In this document: positions 1-10,471 of the stretch, piece after piece | How positions within the stretch are numbered: the first letter of the stretch is position 1 | How the letters are laid out: each line of letters starts with the position of its first letter | Source: Purpureocillium takamizusanense | Taxonomy: Eukaryota > Ascomycota > Sordariomycetes > Hypocreales > Ophiocordycipitaceae | Direction: 5' to 3' | Assembly: GCF_022605165.1 (NCBI RefSeq) | Contig: NC_063072.1 | Location: 1,860,001-1,924,000, forward strand | Length of the DNA: 64,000 nt | Position numbers and translations under genes: made by a program | Notes under the pieces: model-generated | The model's input: the letters and a program-made list of their open reading frames with translations, nothing else | What the model was told of the DNA's origin: nothing | The model's database searches: none

Positions 1-420
1 GTTAGCAAGGGAGCGCGGCCGAGGCGGCATCGCACGGGCACACACCTCGTTCTGGTACCTGAAGTTAGTTGCCAACTTTAGTGCCTCGTAGGTTCAGAGG
101 TACAGTTCTACGAGGAATAAAACAGCTGAGCTGGGCGTCGCGGCCCCTGCTGGAAATGGAGCTGGAGGGGTCGATGGTGGCGGGGCACGCGCGCTGACGA
201 CAGTGCTCTATCATCTCAGCAAACCCGCCCGCTACATCCATACATCAAAGTGAGTTTCTGGAACTCGCACCAACCACCCAGCTGCTCTCCTCACCGCACA
301 ACTCGCAGCGTCTTTCACAGACTCGTTTGTGCAAAGCCCCCGGTGGCACACCAAGCCCGACTCATTCGTTGACTCTGTGCACCTCCAACATCCCCTCCGT
401 CCCGAGCCCGTGCCGACACA
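1..420. other. Upstream region of het-c
   Basis: Non-coding sequence before the het-c start codon. Short open frames cross it on both strands, but none has a convincing start, domain or codon pattern. It presumably holds the promoter and 5' leader of het-c and perhaps the end of a gene outside the window. I see no clear TATA box or repeat. Confidence 0.5.
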
Positions 421-3002
421 ATGTCGTCATTACCGCTGCCGCGGGGCAGTTGGCTCCTCGTGCTCTGCGTCTGCCTCGTCGTACTGCCAGGCAAGGCCGC
501 CGCCTTTGGTGCCGGAAACATCCCCTCCATCGCACAAGTGCGTGCTGCAGACCTTCGTCCCTCCTCAAAGAATCCATTGCTGATGACGAGCGGCAGGTCG
601 AGGGCCACAACTGGCGCCATGGAGGTACGGGTCGCCAACGGGGGGGCTGTGCGGGCTAATGCGAGGTTATACTGACAAGCGGCAGACATCGAGGATATGC
701 TTGCCAGCCTCGCCTTCCTCCACGGGAAGAAGTGGAGTTCGATGCTCATTAAGCGCACGTACTTTGGCAACTGGCTGCGCGACTACTCGCAGGCCGTCGA
801 CGTGGGCAGCTTGAAGGGCGTCAATGCCGCCACCATTCGCATTTTGGTAAGACGACATACCTGGCCACGCCTGTAATTGCTTCGGCTAAGTCGATCCAAG
901 GTCTGGGTCCTTTCTTTCATGGCATTTGGCTATGCCACGGACGAGTTCGAAGTCAACGAGGAACGCCTCGGCTGCTACCGCCCCGAAGAGCACATCGACA
1001 ACCCCAAGGGCTACGCAGATGGCCTTGATGCGCGCAAGTTCGACCCGCGCCTCCGCGGCCCCGTCGATCCCGTGGAGACAGAAGTCGATCTCAAGACCGG
1101 CATGAAGAATTACATCGCCAACGAGACGGGCCACTGGGCTACCAGCGCAGGCTACCTCCGGTTCAGCTTTGCTCGTAGCATCCACTTCGGCCGACTGTAC
1201 ACCTGCGGCGCGCAGGGCAAGGGCAAGGATGAGAACCTGTGCGAGGCTCTTCGGTGCCTGGGCCAAGCTCTGCACTGCATGGAGGATTTTGGTGCCCACA
1301 GCAACTACTGCGAGCTTGCCCTCCGCGAGCTCGGATACCATAACGTGTTCCCACACTGCGGCACGCAGGCGGAGATTAACATCCACGGCAAGAGACTGTA
1401 CCCCATCGTCACGGGCACGTTCGGCGCGGTCGACTTTTTGCACTCGGTCATCGGCGAGGCCAATGATCACTTCACCCAGTCCGAGGTTGACGAGGTCGAC
1501 GTCGCGCTCAAGAATGCGGAGGCGGCCCGTGGCGGCGGCGGCTCCAGCTCCAGGGGTCTCTTTGACGGCTCGGGACCCGGCGACTTCATCTCCCTCATAT
1601 CCAAGCTTCCAGACGTTGGCTCCGGGTATGCCGATCAGGCAAGGAGCCTGAAGGCTGCCTCGGAGGCTCAGGAACGAGAGAACCAGGAGCGCAGCCGCGC
1701 GGGAGATAACGTCAACCTCGTCCCCGGCATGAGCCCCAACTTCGACCCAGTCAAGACCGCGGGTCAGATTTACCCCATTCTCCAGTTCAGAGACAAGATC
1801 GTCAAGGCGATCAGCAGGGGCATATCCAAGGTCCCGGGTCTCGAGAAGCTCATTGAGCACATCAGCGAGACGCTCACGGCCTTTGTCCTGGGCCTCCTTG
1901 CGCCCTTTATCCGACCCATCATCAACCAGGTCTCCAAGGTCCTGAAGGACGGGTCCTCGGGCGTCATCAGCGCGAGCTCCAACTCGCAGCTGGAGCCGTG
2001 GGACAACCCGCGCTGCTCCGACCCGACGCATTCCATGCTGTCCAAGGACCACTTCACCAACATCCTGAACTCTTGCGCCGGTCGCGTGGCCACCACGATT
2101 CTTCAGTATGCTGTGCCGTAAGTCGATAATCTCCCTCCAGCTGCGTACAGGATTTGTTCTGACCCTCCCCCTCCAGACGCGTTCTCTTTGCGTGGGAAAA
2201 CCCCAACGTCCCCGTTGACGAGGTGGTCAACGACGTTCTTCGCGCGTTCCACCACCCCGCTCTCCGCGACGAGAGCATCGAGATCCAGCGGGATATGTTC
2301 AAGACGGTCAGGATGTGGGCCGATGAGCACCCTCGCCGCAACCAGCTGGACCAGCTCCTGTCGTCCGAGTCGGTCAAGAAGGGCAAGAACCACGTCCTCA
2401 GCCAGCAGAACAAGGGCGGTGCCGGTGGCCACGGCGCCGGCGGCCATTCGCACGGCCCATGGGAGTCTCTGAGCCAGCTCGGCCACGGGAAAGTGTCCGG
2501 GTCTCTGTGGTCGCAGGTCCGCACGCGCGATCTCGACTCCATGGAGGGCCGCGACGGAGACGCCTCGGCCAACTACATGTCCTCGTCGCCCGCGCCTCCC
2601 TCCAGCCAGCGGCCGACTCAGCCGAGCTATGGACAAGGAGAGAGCGCATCGTACATGTCCCAGAGCGGCAACCTGCAGCCCGGTCCGCCAGGCGGCTATT
2701 CCGGCCCTTCACCTCAGCCTAGTCAGTATTATGGTGGAGGAGGAGGGGGCGGCGGCGGCCCCGGCTACAATCAGCCCCCTCCTCCGGGACCGTCTCAAGG
2801 ATACGGTGGCCCAGCTCCCGGGGGCCAGTGGGCGCCTTCGGGCCCGCCGCCGCCGCCGCAAGGGTACGGCGGTCCGGGGTACGGAGGCCCCGAGTACGGC
2901 GGGCCTCGGCCGACGGGGCAGTATCCCCCCTACCAGCAGGGTCCTCCTCAGCAGCAGCCGCCACCCTCATGGGGCACGTACCCCGGACAACAACGCTACT
3001 GA
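421..3002 (+). CDS. het-c: HET-C heterokaryon incompatibility protein
   Basis: Spliced model: 421-537, 597-624, 686-846, 901-2118, 2177-3002; four short introns, all in frame. The protein starts with a hydrophobic signal peptide (about residues 1-28, ending in AAA before FGAGNIPSIAQ) and continues with the strongly conserved fungal HET-C core (VEGHNWRHGDIEDML, YFGNWLRDYSQAVDVG, FMAFGYATDEFEV, the EEHIDNPKGYAD region). The last 200 residues are rich in Gly, Pro, Tyr and Gln, as in Neurospora HET-C. In Neurospora this family is a secreted or surface glycoprotein whose alleles decide vegetative compatibility when hyphae fuse; that this copy acts in allorecognition is inferred from family membership. 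A type 2C phosphatase gene lies downstream in convergent orientation. The identification is secure; the first two splice junctions rest on the family reading frame. Confidence 0.93.
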
Positions 3003-3664
3003 GATGCGGATGGCAAGGCATGGCGCTTGGTGGAGATGGCGGTAACTTAAGGTGGGACTTGCAGGCTGATGGGCACGCGCGCCATCAACGACTGTCGTGA
3101 GGGCTTGACGAAAAGGAAAATTTGGCTATGTGTAGAGTCCTTGGCTACAGGAAGGCACGGGTTTTAGCCTGGAAAGTAAAGAAGAGGAAAAGGGAAAAAA
3201 ATAAAGCAGCAAGGCTTTTTTGCATATGCTTGTCGTCTTGTCTATTCTCGTGGGACTGGGCTCTCTACCTGGCCAGCCGGCATGTCTGTACGCTATGTAG
3301 CTTCATTATGCAAGTCGTCAAAGAAGAAGAAAAGACTTCTTCCTCCCTCCCGTTTCGTAGTGTCACCCCCGCCCCGATCCCCTCTAGTGTTTTCCCTTTT
3401 TTGGGTGAACAAGGCTCTATACCGCCGTGGTCTCTAGTATACAGGGAGGAAGGGTTCCTCCTGGACGCTCGTCCACCGGACAGGGAGATATATGAGTGTG
3501 CGTGTGCGTATGTGTGTGGAAGTGGAAGTAAGCCAAATTCTCTCGTGTCATTCGTCGTGTCGTGTCATCCTTCCGGCCGCCATCCGCCAGAGAAGAAAAG
3601 AAAGAAGGGAGGAAAATCTCGTGTACAGGTTACCACCCCGGCGGACCCGCGCGCGGGGTGCGTT
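3003..3664. other. Convergent 3' intergenic region
   Basis: It separates the ends of het-c (+) and the phosphatase gene (-). It should contain both 3' UTRs and polyadenylation signals; an A-rich stretch near 3195-3215 could serve het-c. The long plus-strand open frame that starts here only shadows the phosphatase gene. Confidence 0.5.
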
Positions 3665-5653
3665 TTACCGCTTGCCCCGGCGCGGATCCTGGGCCTCGGC
3701 GCGGCGAATGTCGCGAATCTCCTTTGTGCCCAGGCTGCCGAGGCCGCCCTCGGAGCGGCGCTCCCAGCCGCCGAGGCGGACGACCTGGCAGGTGGCGTTG
3801 TCGCCGTCCCTCGACACCTCGGTGGCGTAGTCGACGACGCGGCGGGCGCCCTCGTCGGGCGTCTTGGCCTCCTTGACCACGTCGACAATCTCCTGGTCGC
3901 TGAGGGTGCCCGACACGCCGTCGCTCATGAGGACGAGGAAGGAGTACTGCGCGGGGCCCATGTCGACGCGCGTGATCTCGGGCTCGGCCGAGACGCCGAT
4001 GCGCTTGCTGCGGATGTCGCCAAAGGCGCGGCTGTTGGCCAGCCCCGCGATGCGCTCCTCGCCGAAGCTGTCGCCCGACACCATGGAGCCCGCGGGCGCG
4101 TACCGGCGGAGGCGCCTACTCTCCGTGGGCGTCGTGGGGTGGTGGTCCGAGGTCAGGGGCTGGGGCAGGCCGGTGGCCGTGTCGCAGAGGAGGATGCGGC
4201 TGTCGCCCACGTGCGCGACGAGCAGCGTCGACTGCGCGCCTGGGTGCCAAAAGGGCGCGGGGGTTGGCGTCGAGATGAGGGCCACCGAGGCCGTCGAGCC
4301 GCCCTTGAAGCGCGTCGCGCCCCCAATGTTGTGGCCGGACGGCGTCGCATGCGGGGCCCCGAGGATCTCGTCGTCGTTAACGGGCATGTCCGAGTCGTCG
4401 GGGTCGACCTTTCTCGCCTGAGCCGAGACGAAGTCCAGATCGGCGCGCAGGAACGCATACGCGATGCTCGACTCAGCGGATATGGGCGCCTCGTCGCCAG
4501 GCTCGCCCTGGGTGGCGAAATGCTCCGGGTTGAAGCGCCTAAAGTAGCCCCCGATGGTGGTCGCGTACGCCTTGACGAGATCTCGTTCCAGTTGAATGGC
4601 CTTGGCGGTGTCCTGCACCTCGGCCGGCTCCGACTCGGCACTAGCGAGCGGCTTGCCGTGTTCGACGTCGCCCACCGAGCCGTTGTCGTGGTCGGGTACT
4701 TGCATGTCCTGCTTCACTTCTTCGGGACCCTTCATGTCCACCGAGCTGAGAGCACGACCTTTGGAGACTCCGACCCTTGCGCGAGCCGTGGCAGGCCCGC
4801 TCTGTTCACGGCCTGGCTTCGTCTTGCGCAAGCTGCTCTGTAGGCCAAAGTTCTTGGCTGCCTCCTCAATGTACCCATGCAGCTCGTCGCGGAGGAAATG
4901 CGCGCACTGGGTGCCGCCGTGGCCGTCGAAGACGCCAAAGTAGAAGATCTGAGGGTCACCTGACGCGCTGCTCGCGGGGGTGGCCTCGCCGGGCTTTTTC
5001 TTGACGCTCATGGGAGCCCTCCTGGCGAAGGCGGGGACGGCGATGATGCCAGCCTGGTCGGCGTCTTCGTTGTAGGGCCGACTGCCACGGGCTGAGTGGG
5101 AGCCGAAGTGGTGCTTGGCCCGCCGCAAAGGTATCCTGACCACGGTGAGGTCTCTGCCAGGCATGTTGGGCAGCGCCACGGCGGGCGACGAGCCCGGATC
5201 GGGCGTATGAGGCATCGAGGCGTCGCGGGGCAGCTTATGGCCCGGGCCGGCCGAGTTGTGCGCATCCGGGTGAAGCGACGACGACGGGAGGTGGGTGACG
5301 AAGTAGGTGTGGAAGCACTGACGTGCTGCTGCTGGTTGCGCGGGGGCTTGCGTGTGTGTTTGCGCAAAGTGTCGTGGCCCGGCGGACACGACGGCCTGGA
5401 CAGGGGAACGGCCGACCCGATGTGTTCGCCGGGGGGCGGCGGCGGCGGGGTGCGACGAGGCCAGAGTCCGTCTCGTGACGACATCTCCGAGCTGTTGGTG
5501 GGCGGCAGCGTCATCGCTCGCGGGCTGAGACCGACGCGAGGCTCCTACCAGGGCAGGAGGAGATAGCGCGAGTATCGCATCATAGGAGGAGAGTCGAGCA
5601 GCCGCTCTCGAGGCGTTTCGACCGGCCGTCTGGGCGACGGAGGACGACGCCAT
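3665..5653 (-). CDS. PP2C-family serine/threonine phosphatase, PTC6-like
   Basis: Intronless frame of 662 residues. The catalytic domain carries the PP2C signatures in order: the YNEDADQAG segment, metal-binding DGHGG in FGVFDGHGGTQCAHFL, VAHVGDSRILLCD, the LTSDHHP segment, GLANSRAFGD, VLMSDGVSG, and near the C-terminus DGDNATCQVV, which supplies the late metal-ligand Asp. These enzymes remove phosphate from Ser/Thr using Mn2+ or Mg2+. The N-terminal 170 residues are rich in Ala, Ser, Arg and His with few acidic residues, which fits a mitochondrial presequence; yeast Ptc6/Aup1 is a mitochondrial PP2C acting in mitophagy. A low-complexity insertion follows the DGHGG region. The PTC6 assignment is by general resemblance. 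A short intron in the poorly conserved 5' part cannot be excluded. Confidence 0.88.
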   Translation of the reverse strand: MASSSVAQTAGRNASRAAARLSSYDAILALSPPALVGASRRSQPASDDAAAHQQLGDVVTRRTLASSHPAAAAPRRTHRVGRSPVQAVVSAGPRHFAQTHTQAPAQPAAARQCFHTYFVTHLPSSSLHPDAHNSAGPGHKLPRDASMPHTPDPGSSPAVALPNMPGRDLTVVRIPLRRAKHHFGSHSARGSRPYNEDADQAGIIAVPAFARRAPMSVKKKPGEATPASSASGDPQIFYFGVFDGHGGTQCAHFLRDELHGYIEEAAKNFGLQSSLRKTKPGREQSGPATARARVGVSKGRALSSVDMKGPEEVKQDMQVPDHDNGSVGDVEHGKPLASAESEPAEVQDTAKAIQLERDLVKAYATTIGGYFRRFNPEHFATQGEPGDEAPISAESSIAYAFLRADLDFVSAQARKVDPDDSDMPVNDDEILGAPHATPSGHNIGGATRFKGGSTASVALISTPTPAPFWHPGAQSTLLVAHVGDSRILLCDTATGLPQPLTSDHHPTTPTESRRLRRYAPAGSMVSGDSFGEERIAGLANSRAFGDIRSKRIGVSAEPEITRVDMGPAQYSFLVLMSDGVSGTLSDQEIVDVVKEAKTPDEGARRVVDYATEVSRDGDNATCQVVRLGGWERRSEGGLGSLGTKEIRDIRRAEAQDPRRGKR

Positions 5654-6086
5654 TGTCGCTCGGAGGCAGGGCTGGGAGCTTGGCTGTGGCGTGCTGGCGT
5701 CTCAGCATCCCCAACGGAGTAGGAGAGCGAGTTGTTTTCGAGGCGTGCGGTCCATGAAACGTGGTGCTGGCAGCTCGCGCAAACCTGACGCGCGTGAATG
5801 TCTGAGTATGGGGAGGGGAGTGGTGATGAGGAGGAGGAGGGGGAAATCCCAAGATGCGGCCCCGGCCGGGTACCGGCGGCTTTTGATCCCAGTCGAGTAG
5901 TCGGTTGCTAAGAGCGCGCTCAGACGGCCGTCGGCGGAGGACAAAGAGAGGTCTGGTCTGGTCAGGAACGAGGGTTGCTGTGCGGGATGATGAGATGAAA
6001 GAAAAAGCGACAAAGCAAAGCAGCACAGGCAGAGACAAGAGTGACACCGGAGCGGCATGGCAGACTGGATGGGACTTTGTCTGGTG
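5654..6086. other. Upstream region of the PP2C gene
   Basis: This segment lies 5' of the phosphatase gene and ends where the repeat begins. It should hold the promoter. Open frames here have no recognisable domain. Confidence 0.4.
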
Positions 6087-6740
6087 GCAGATACCTTTAC
6101 GCCAGAAGCTCCGCCGCTCGGGCCAATCGGGCGACCTAGGTGAGCCAGGCAAGGCACCAGCCAGACTTCTGCAGCGCTAGAGGAGGGGCGCCTGGCTTAG
6201 CACCTAGGATAGTCGTATTTTATTAGTTCTCGTTATATATATATTATCCTAGCTACCTCGACTAGATATATCCTATTAATCTTGCTATATTAATAGTTCT
6301 AACCTTAAACTAAAGTATATTACTATTATTAGCTTATTGAACCTATATTATACGTTAATAAAAAAGCTCGCTATAAGACTACCTCTCTTTAACCCTTAAA
6401 AAAAGCGAGTATTAATATAATATAATATCGGACTTAAGCTTAATAATTTACTTATTTACCTCTTTAAGCTATTTAACTAAATAGCCCTATCTATTACTAA
6501 TAGCTTTTACTCGATATCTATTAATATTACTAAAGAAATTATATAACGCTAAGAATAATTAATATTTTAATAAGAGTTATATTATATACTACGCGGCGAA
6601 CTTTAGATAGGACCGCGTTACCGTAGCTATTAATACTTGTCTAGTCGAACGCCTCCTAAAAGGTAGCCTCGTAATGTTTTTAAACTTATCTAGTAGAACT
6701 TAAAACATTAGCGTATATATACTTGCACAGTAGACATCTG
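6087..6740 (+). repeat. Dispersed repeat, copy A, mostly AT-converted (RIP-like)
   Basis: The first 100 bp (6087-6190) match 14997-15100 closely: the run from GGGCCAATCG through GACCTAGGTGAGCCAGGCA, then a CTCTGCAG/TTCTGCAG segment and GAGGAGGGGCG, with small indels. After about 6200 the copy turns almost entirely A/T and rich in TpA. It can still be aligned with copy B for another 100-200 bp, with differences dominated by C to T and G to A; for example CTCACACACAT in B corresponds to a TATATATATAT run in A. This is the pattern of repeat-induced point mutation. No coding sequence remains. The element class is unknown; I saw no long terminal repeat, reverse transcriptase or transposase. Confidence 0.75.
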
Positions 6741-6784
6741 AAAGGAGAAGTTGAGTAACGTACCTAGTGTGGAGCGGTGTGCAG

Positions 6785-6875
6785 CCTCAGGCCTTGGTCT
6801 GAGGCCATATAAGAGATGTTATGTGTGGCTCCTGTGGAGTCGGCTCCCTTTTGCCGTTGGAGCCACACATATCTC
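6785..6875. repeat. Two adjacent hairpin-forming inverted repeats
   Basis: Positions 6785-6804 form a stem of CCTCAG with CTGAGG. Positions 6821-6832 (ATGTGTGGCTCC) and 6859-6870 (GGAGCCACACAT) are a perfect 12-bp inverted repeat around a 26-nt loop, extended by GAGAT and ATCTC at the outer edges. The block has normal GC content and directly follows the AT-converted repeat, so it may be the edge of an inserted element or a structured RNA. No further identification is possible. Confidence 0.5.
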
Positions 6876-7411
6876 AACACCTAGCTTGTGGGAACTTCAT
6901 CCTGGGGGAGCACTCCCGTCTGAGGCTTGCAAATACGCAAATTGCGACAACTAAAATTAACAGGCGGTATGCATGAGGTGAGCGTAGTGCTCTGGTGGCC
7001 GTTTTTGGCTTGCTGGCGATGCGAGTGAAGTAGATTGCGGGTGGGAAGCACAAGTGAAATGCCGACCAGTGAAATCAATGTTCACACTCTAGCTCTTGCG
7101 CTGCCTCGCGATATATCGTCTCGGCCTCCTCGTATTTCCCCTGGCCCTCAAGCACGGCCGCAAGGTTGCTCATGCAAGCGACCGCGTCCGGATGCTGGTC
7201 GCCGAGCCTCTGGTTAGCAATTTGGCATTGTATGTGACAGCACGCCATTGGCCATTCCTTCCCTTACCAAGTAATCATGAGTGCTTCTCGGACAGCAGCC
7301 GATACGGCAGTGCACATTGTGCACTGCACACTACCGTGTTGATCTACCAATAGCCCACTGAGGCGCAGGGCGACCAATATGTACATGCATCCTCGCCAAT
7401 TCTAACAACCG
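6876..7411. other. Spacer with a 21-bp palindrome
   Basis: No gene is credible here. At 7307-7327 lies a near-perfect palindrome with 10-bp arms (GCAGTGCACA and TGTGCACTGC) around one T. It is just beyond the 3' end of the first P450 gene and could be part of its 3' end, a protein-binding site or a repeat remnant. Confidence 0.45.
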
Positions 7412-9379
7412 TTACCAAGTTACTCTCCTGATCATCAACGTTTTCGTAGGATCAGGGAATGACTACACATGACCAATCAGTATCAGATCGAAGCGGATAT
7501 GGAAGTGGACATACCTGCACTCCGAACTCCAAATTCTCGTATCTCTTGACCTCTCCACCAGGCATTTTAAGGTCATAATGTATCAGCAGCGTTGCCAATA
7601 TTAACTTGATCTCGCTTGCGGCAAAGAAACGTCCTGGGCAAGCGTTCCGTCCGTACCCGAACGTCAAGCTCGTCTTCCCGACACTCGTGAACTGACCATT
7701 GGCCGACACCGCCCTAACGCTCCCTGTTTCCTTCTCTCCGTCGTGAATGCCCTTGCAGAAGCGAAATGCGTCGAACTGATGAGCATTAGGGAAGTACCTC
7801 TCATCTGTATATACACCTTTCACCGGTACTTCGATGATGAAACCTGCAGGGATCTCTTGTCCATTGGAGAGAATAAGCGGTTTCAGGGCTTTGCGACGAA
7901 ACGTAACTAGAAAAGGTCAGTACACGGAATACATAGATTGGTTCTTCGGAGCTCCGTTGCGACGTACCGCTGGCTAGTGGGTGGCAGCGCGTCGTCTCCT
8001 TCAAAAAGCTATCGAGCTTCTTCATGCTCTGCAATGCTCCAAGTGTGAATTTCCCATCACTCTCTTTTAGGACTTGGTGAGCTTCCTCCCGCAGGACGGG
8101 GATGAGCTCGGGTATAGCCACAAGCGTGTAAATTCTAGCAATCATCCTCAGCTTGTGTCCCATGGGCAACCTCTCAAAGCAGCGGGGTCTTACGCATTCA
8201 CAGTGATAGCGGTGGAAGTATGTATGGCCGCAAAGCTGACATCCAACTGATGCTTGACTAGCTGCTCGTCGTCATTGATCCCGAACCGGCTCCCCTCGTT
8301 CATGAGCCAGTGTAACATGTCGTTCGGGGCTTCGTGGCCCGGCATTAAGGCAGCTCTTTTGCGGGACGCCACAACAGGCCTTAAGAAATTGTCCGCCTGC
8401 TTGACGCGGCGCCGAAGCCGTCGTACAGGAGGCAACCAGGGGGACACATAGGTGCGCAACCAGGGCGGGACAAGGGTAACGACGTACGAAGCCCTCATCA
8501 AGTCGATGGTGTAGTTGATGGCGGTCTCGATATACATCTCGTCGCGGCAGAGCTCGGGGCCAACGAATATGCGGCCGGAAGCCATGGCAGTAGTGCGCAG
8601 GATCTTGTTGCTCATGTTGACGTTGGTCCAATCCGATGACATGGGGAGCTCAGAATGCATGGACCTGATGACTTCGTCGGCCATGATGGGGAGGAGGCGG
8701 CCTGGATGCGAATGACGAATTACAATTCGTTCGTTGATAGTAAGAAAGTCAAATGTTGGGTTATGTCCTACCCAATGAGGGACTCAAAGCCGCAACTGCA
8801 CGTGGTATAATAGCATTATATTCCACGCCTTTTGTGCTCCTACTCTGCAAGATCTGTGTGGAAGGATAGTATGCCTTGATGATTCGTCGGGGAGTTGCAA
8901 GCCGCGTACCTCGTCCAGTGCTTCACCAAAGCTCAAGATGTCATCAGGCAACTTTTTCAGTTCACCTAAGAGGTCGGGGCTGATCGTGATGGATTTATAC
9001 TCTGCAATAAAGTCAGGAATCGACAGCGCCCGGGATCAAGTTCGTTATACTTTTGGACGCTGCGGTGCGCAAGAGTGCTTGCTTGATCTTTAATAAATCA
9101 TTAGGGCGAGAGTAAACTGCGGTAATTGTTTGCAGAAATCACCTTGTTGCATTCCCTCGAGACCATTCTTCCAAGGCTGACGGCAGCAACACTCCGATTT
9201 CGCTTCTCTCGCTTCCATCGCCCCAAGCAAAATATTGAGTAGAAAACGAGCCGCAGGAATAAGAAAGTACCAAGGGCAATAAGGATCGCCACGACCAAGT
9301 TCCATCGTATCGAAATGGCCTTTTGTTCGGCGCTAACGATGCCAAATTTTGCTCTCGCGTCAAACAAAAACTTGGTCAT
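7412..9379 (-). CDS. Cytochrome P450 monooxygenase A (CYP503/CYP68-like)
   Basis: Minus-strand exons in transcription order: 9379-9118 (tentative), 9001-8910, 8853-8772, 8701-8194, 8134-7968, 7906-7515, 7462-7412, giving about 517 residues. An N-terminal membrane anchor (about residues 27-50) fits the endoplasmic reticulum. P450 landmarks are [24 protein letters not shown], the I-helix segment [13 protein letters not shown], the K-helix KETTR, and the haem loop [13 protein letters not shown] with its Cys ligand near residue 460; the tail [13 protein letters not shown] is also typical. These enzymes use haem and O2 to oxidise small molecules. The general pattern recalls fungal diterpene oxidases of the ent-kaurene-oxidase type, but the substrate is unknown. 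All junctions from 9001 onward keep frame; the first exon boundary is the weak point, as the linker after the anchor is shorter than usual. P450 B lies upstream, divergent. Confidence 0.85.
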
Positions 9380-10471
9380 TTTTAGCTTAGATTCTGCTAG
9401 AGTGTCAATATCGCCTCGTCGGCTTTCGAGGCAGCAAGCTCTGATGAAATTCTAGCATTAAGTCCGAGTAGTTGTTCACGTGCTATACACATGTGAATGT
9501 ATGAGTAGGATACTCCGTACACACTAGGACGTATCGTTCAATTCAGAGGCTCATGAACACGTCAGAATATGACAGGCTATCGGATCACAACAAACCTTTC
9601 GGCAAGTATCGCCGGCACGCAACAGCTCTTTATGAGCGTGTTTCAGACACGGTGAGTCGGCTGGGCGGAACTCAGCCACGTTTCAAGACACGGCTAGGTG
9701 CGGCGCAGAGACAAGGCGACAGCAAAGGCGACAGCTGCACTATGTACCAAGCCACATCTTGCCGATTTCCCGTTATTCGAGAGGCGCCATATGCGGCCTG
9801 ATGAGTGGACTCTATGGTGACGATGGCCCGACAACCTCCCTCGCCTGATCGCGCAAGTCTTCATGTTGTGGGTTACCTGCTCATGAATTGTTCGCCCTGT
9901 TCAATGTTGGTTCTGACGCAACATCGGCTACCGCCCCGTCTTCAATACACTGCCTGATGGCGAAAGCTTAGTCTCCCTGACAATGAGCAGGTCAATCTGT
10001 GACCTCTATATCTCAGGATGAAATGATCGCCGTGATGGTCAAGAGAGCATGTGCCCGCACTACATGTATGAATACCTCAGCAGTCTTGTGGCGTTTCCTC
10101 CGGTCCCCAGCAGCTTTCCTACAATGCGATCTGCTCACTATTTTCCGATTTTGACAACATGACAGGGGCGAGGTGGTCAACCCCAAAATTGTACTCCGTA
10201 CCAGTCCATGTATGACACGTCGTCCAGCCACTTATATCTGAGAACAACACAGGAGACCTGCATCGAGTAATTGCAGCACCAGCCAATGAGGATACACGCT
10301 AGAAGCTCCATTCTGAGGCAGAACGAACGTTGCAAAAAGGCTTGATTCAAGCTCCATGAACCTGAATAGCTAGCCACCACGGCCTATTCACCGGTATAAG
10401 AGCTGACGGTTGTGTGTGGTAGCAGTATGATGTCAACACCAGACCCGGTCAACGGCGCGCCTGTTTGAGTA
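9380..10471. promoter_or_regulatory. Divergent promoter region between the two P450 genes
   Basis: About 1.1 kb separates the start codons of two divergent P450 genes, which allows shared regulation. The only regulatory-looking item I see is an inverted CGG pair at 9600-9614 (CGG, 9 nt, CCG), the kind of half-site arrangement bound by Zn2Cys6 proteins; the spacing differs from that of the pair in the regulator promoter at 21050-21069. An 82-codon open frame at 9553-9801 has no recognisable features and is probably chance. Confidence 0.4.

Noticed and set aside
886..2052. Long minus-strand open frame (388 codons) opposite het-c
   Set aside because: Antisense shadow of the GC-rich het-c exon; no family motif and no start context.
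3122..4843. Plus-strand open frame of 573 codons
   Set aside because: Overlaps the PP2C gene on the opposite strand; composition follows the PP2C codons, and all PP2C motifs are on the minus strand.
8702..8771. First reading of P450 A with this stretch as coding
   Set aside because: It forced a frame clash with the preceding exon. Treating 8702-8771 as an intron restores a continuous frame ([16 protein letters not shown]), so the gene is not a frameshifted pseudogene.
9553..9801. 82-codon frame between the P450 genes
   Set aside because: ATG-led but without domain, signal or intron structure; most simply chance in the divergent promoter.
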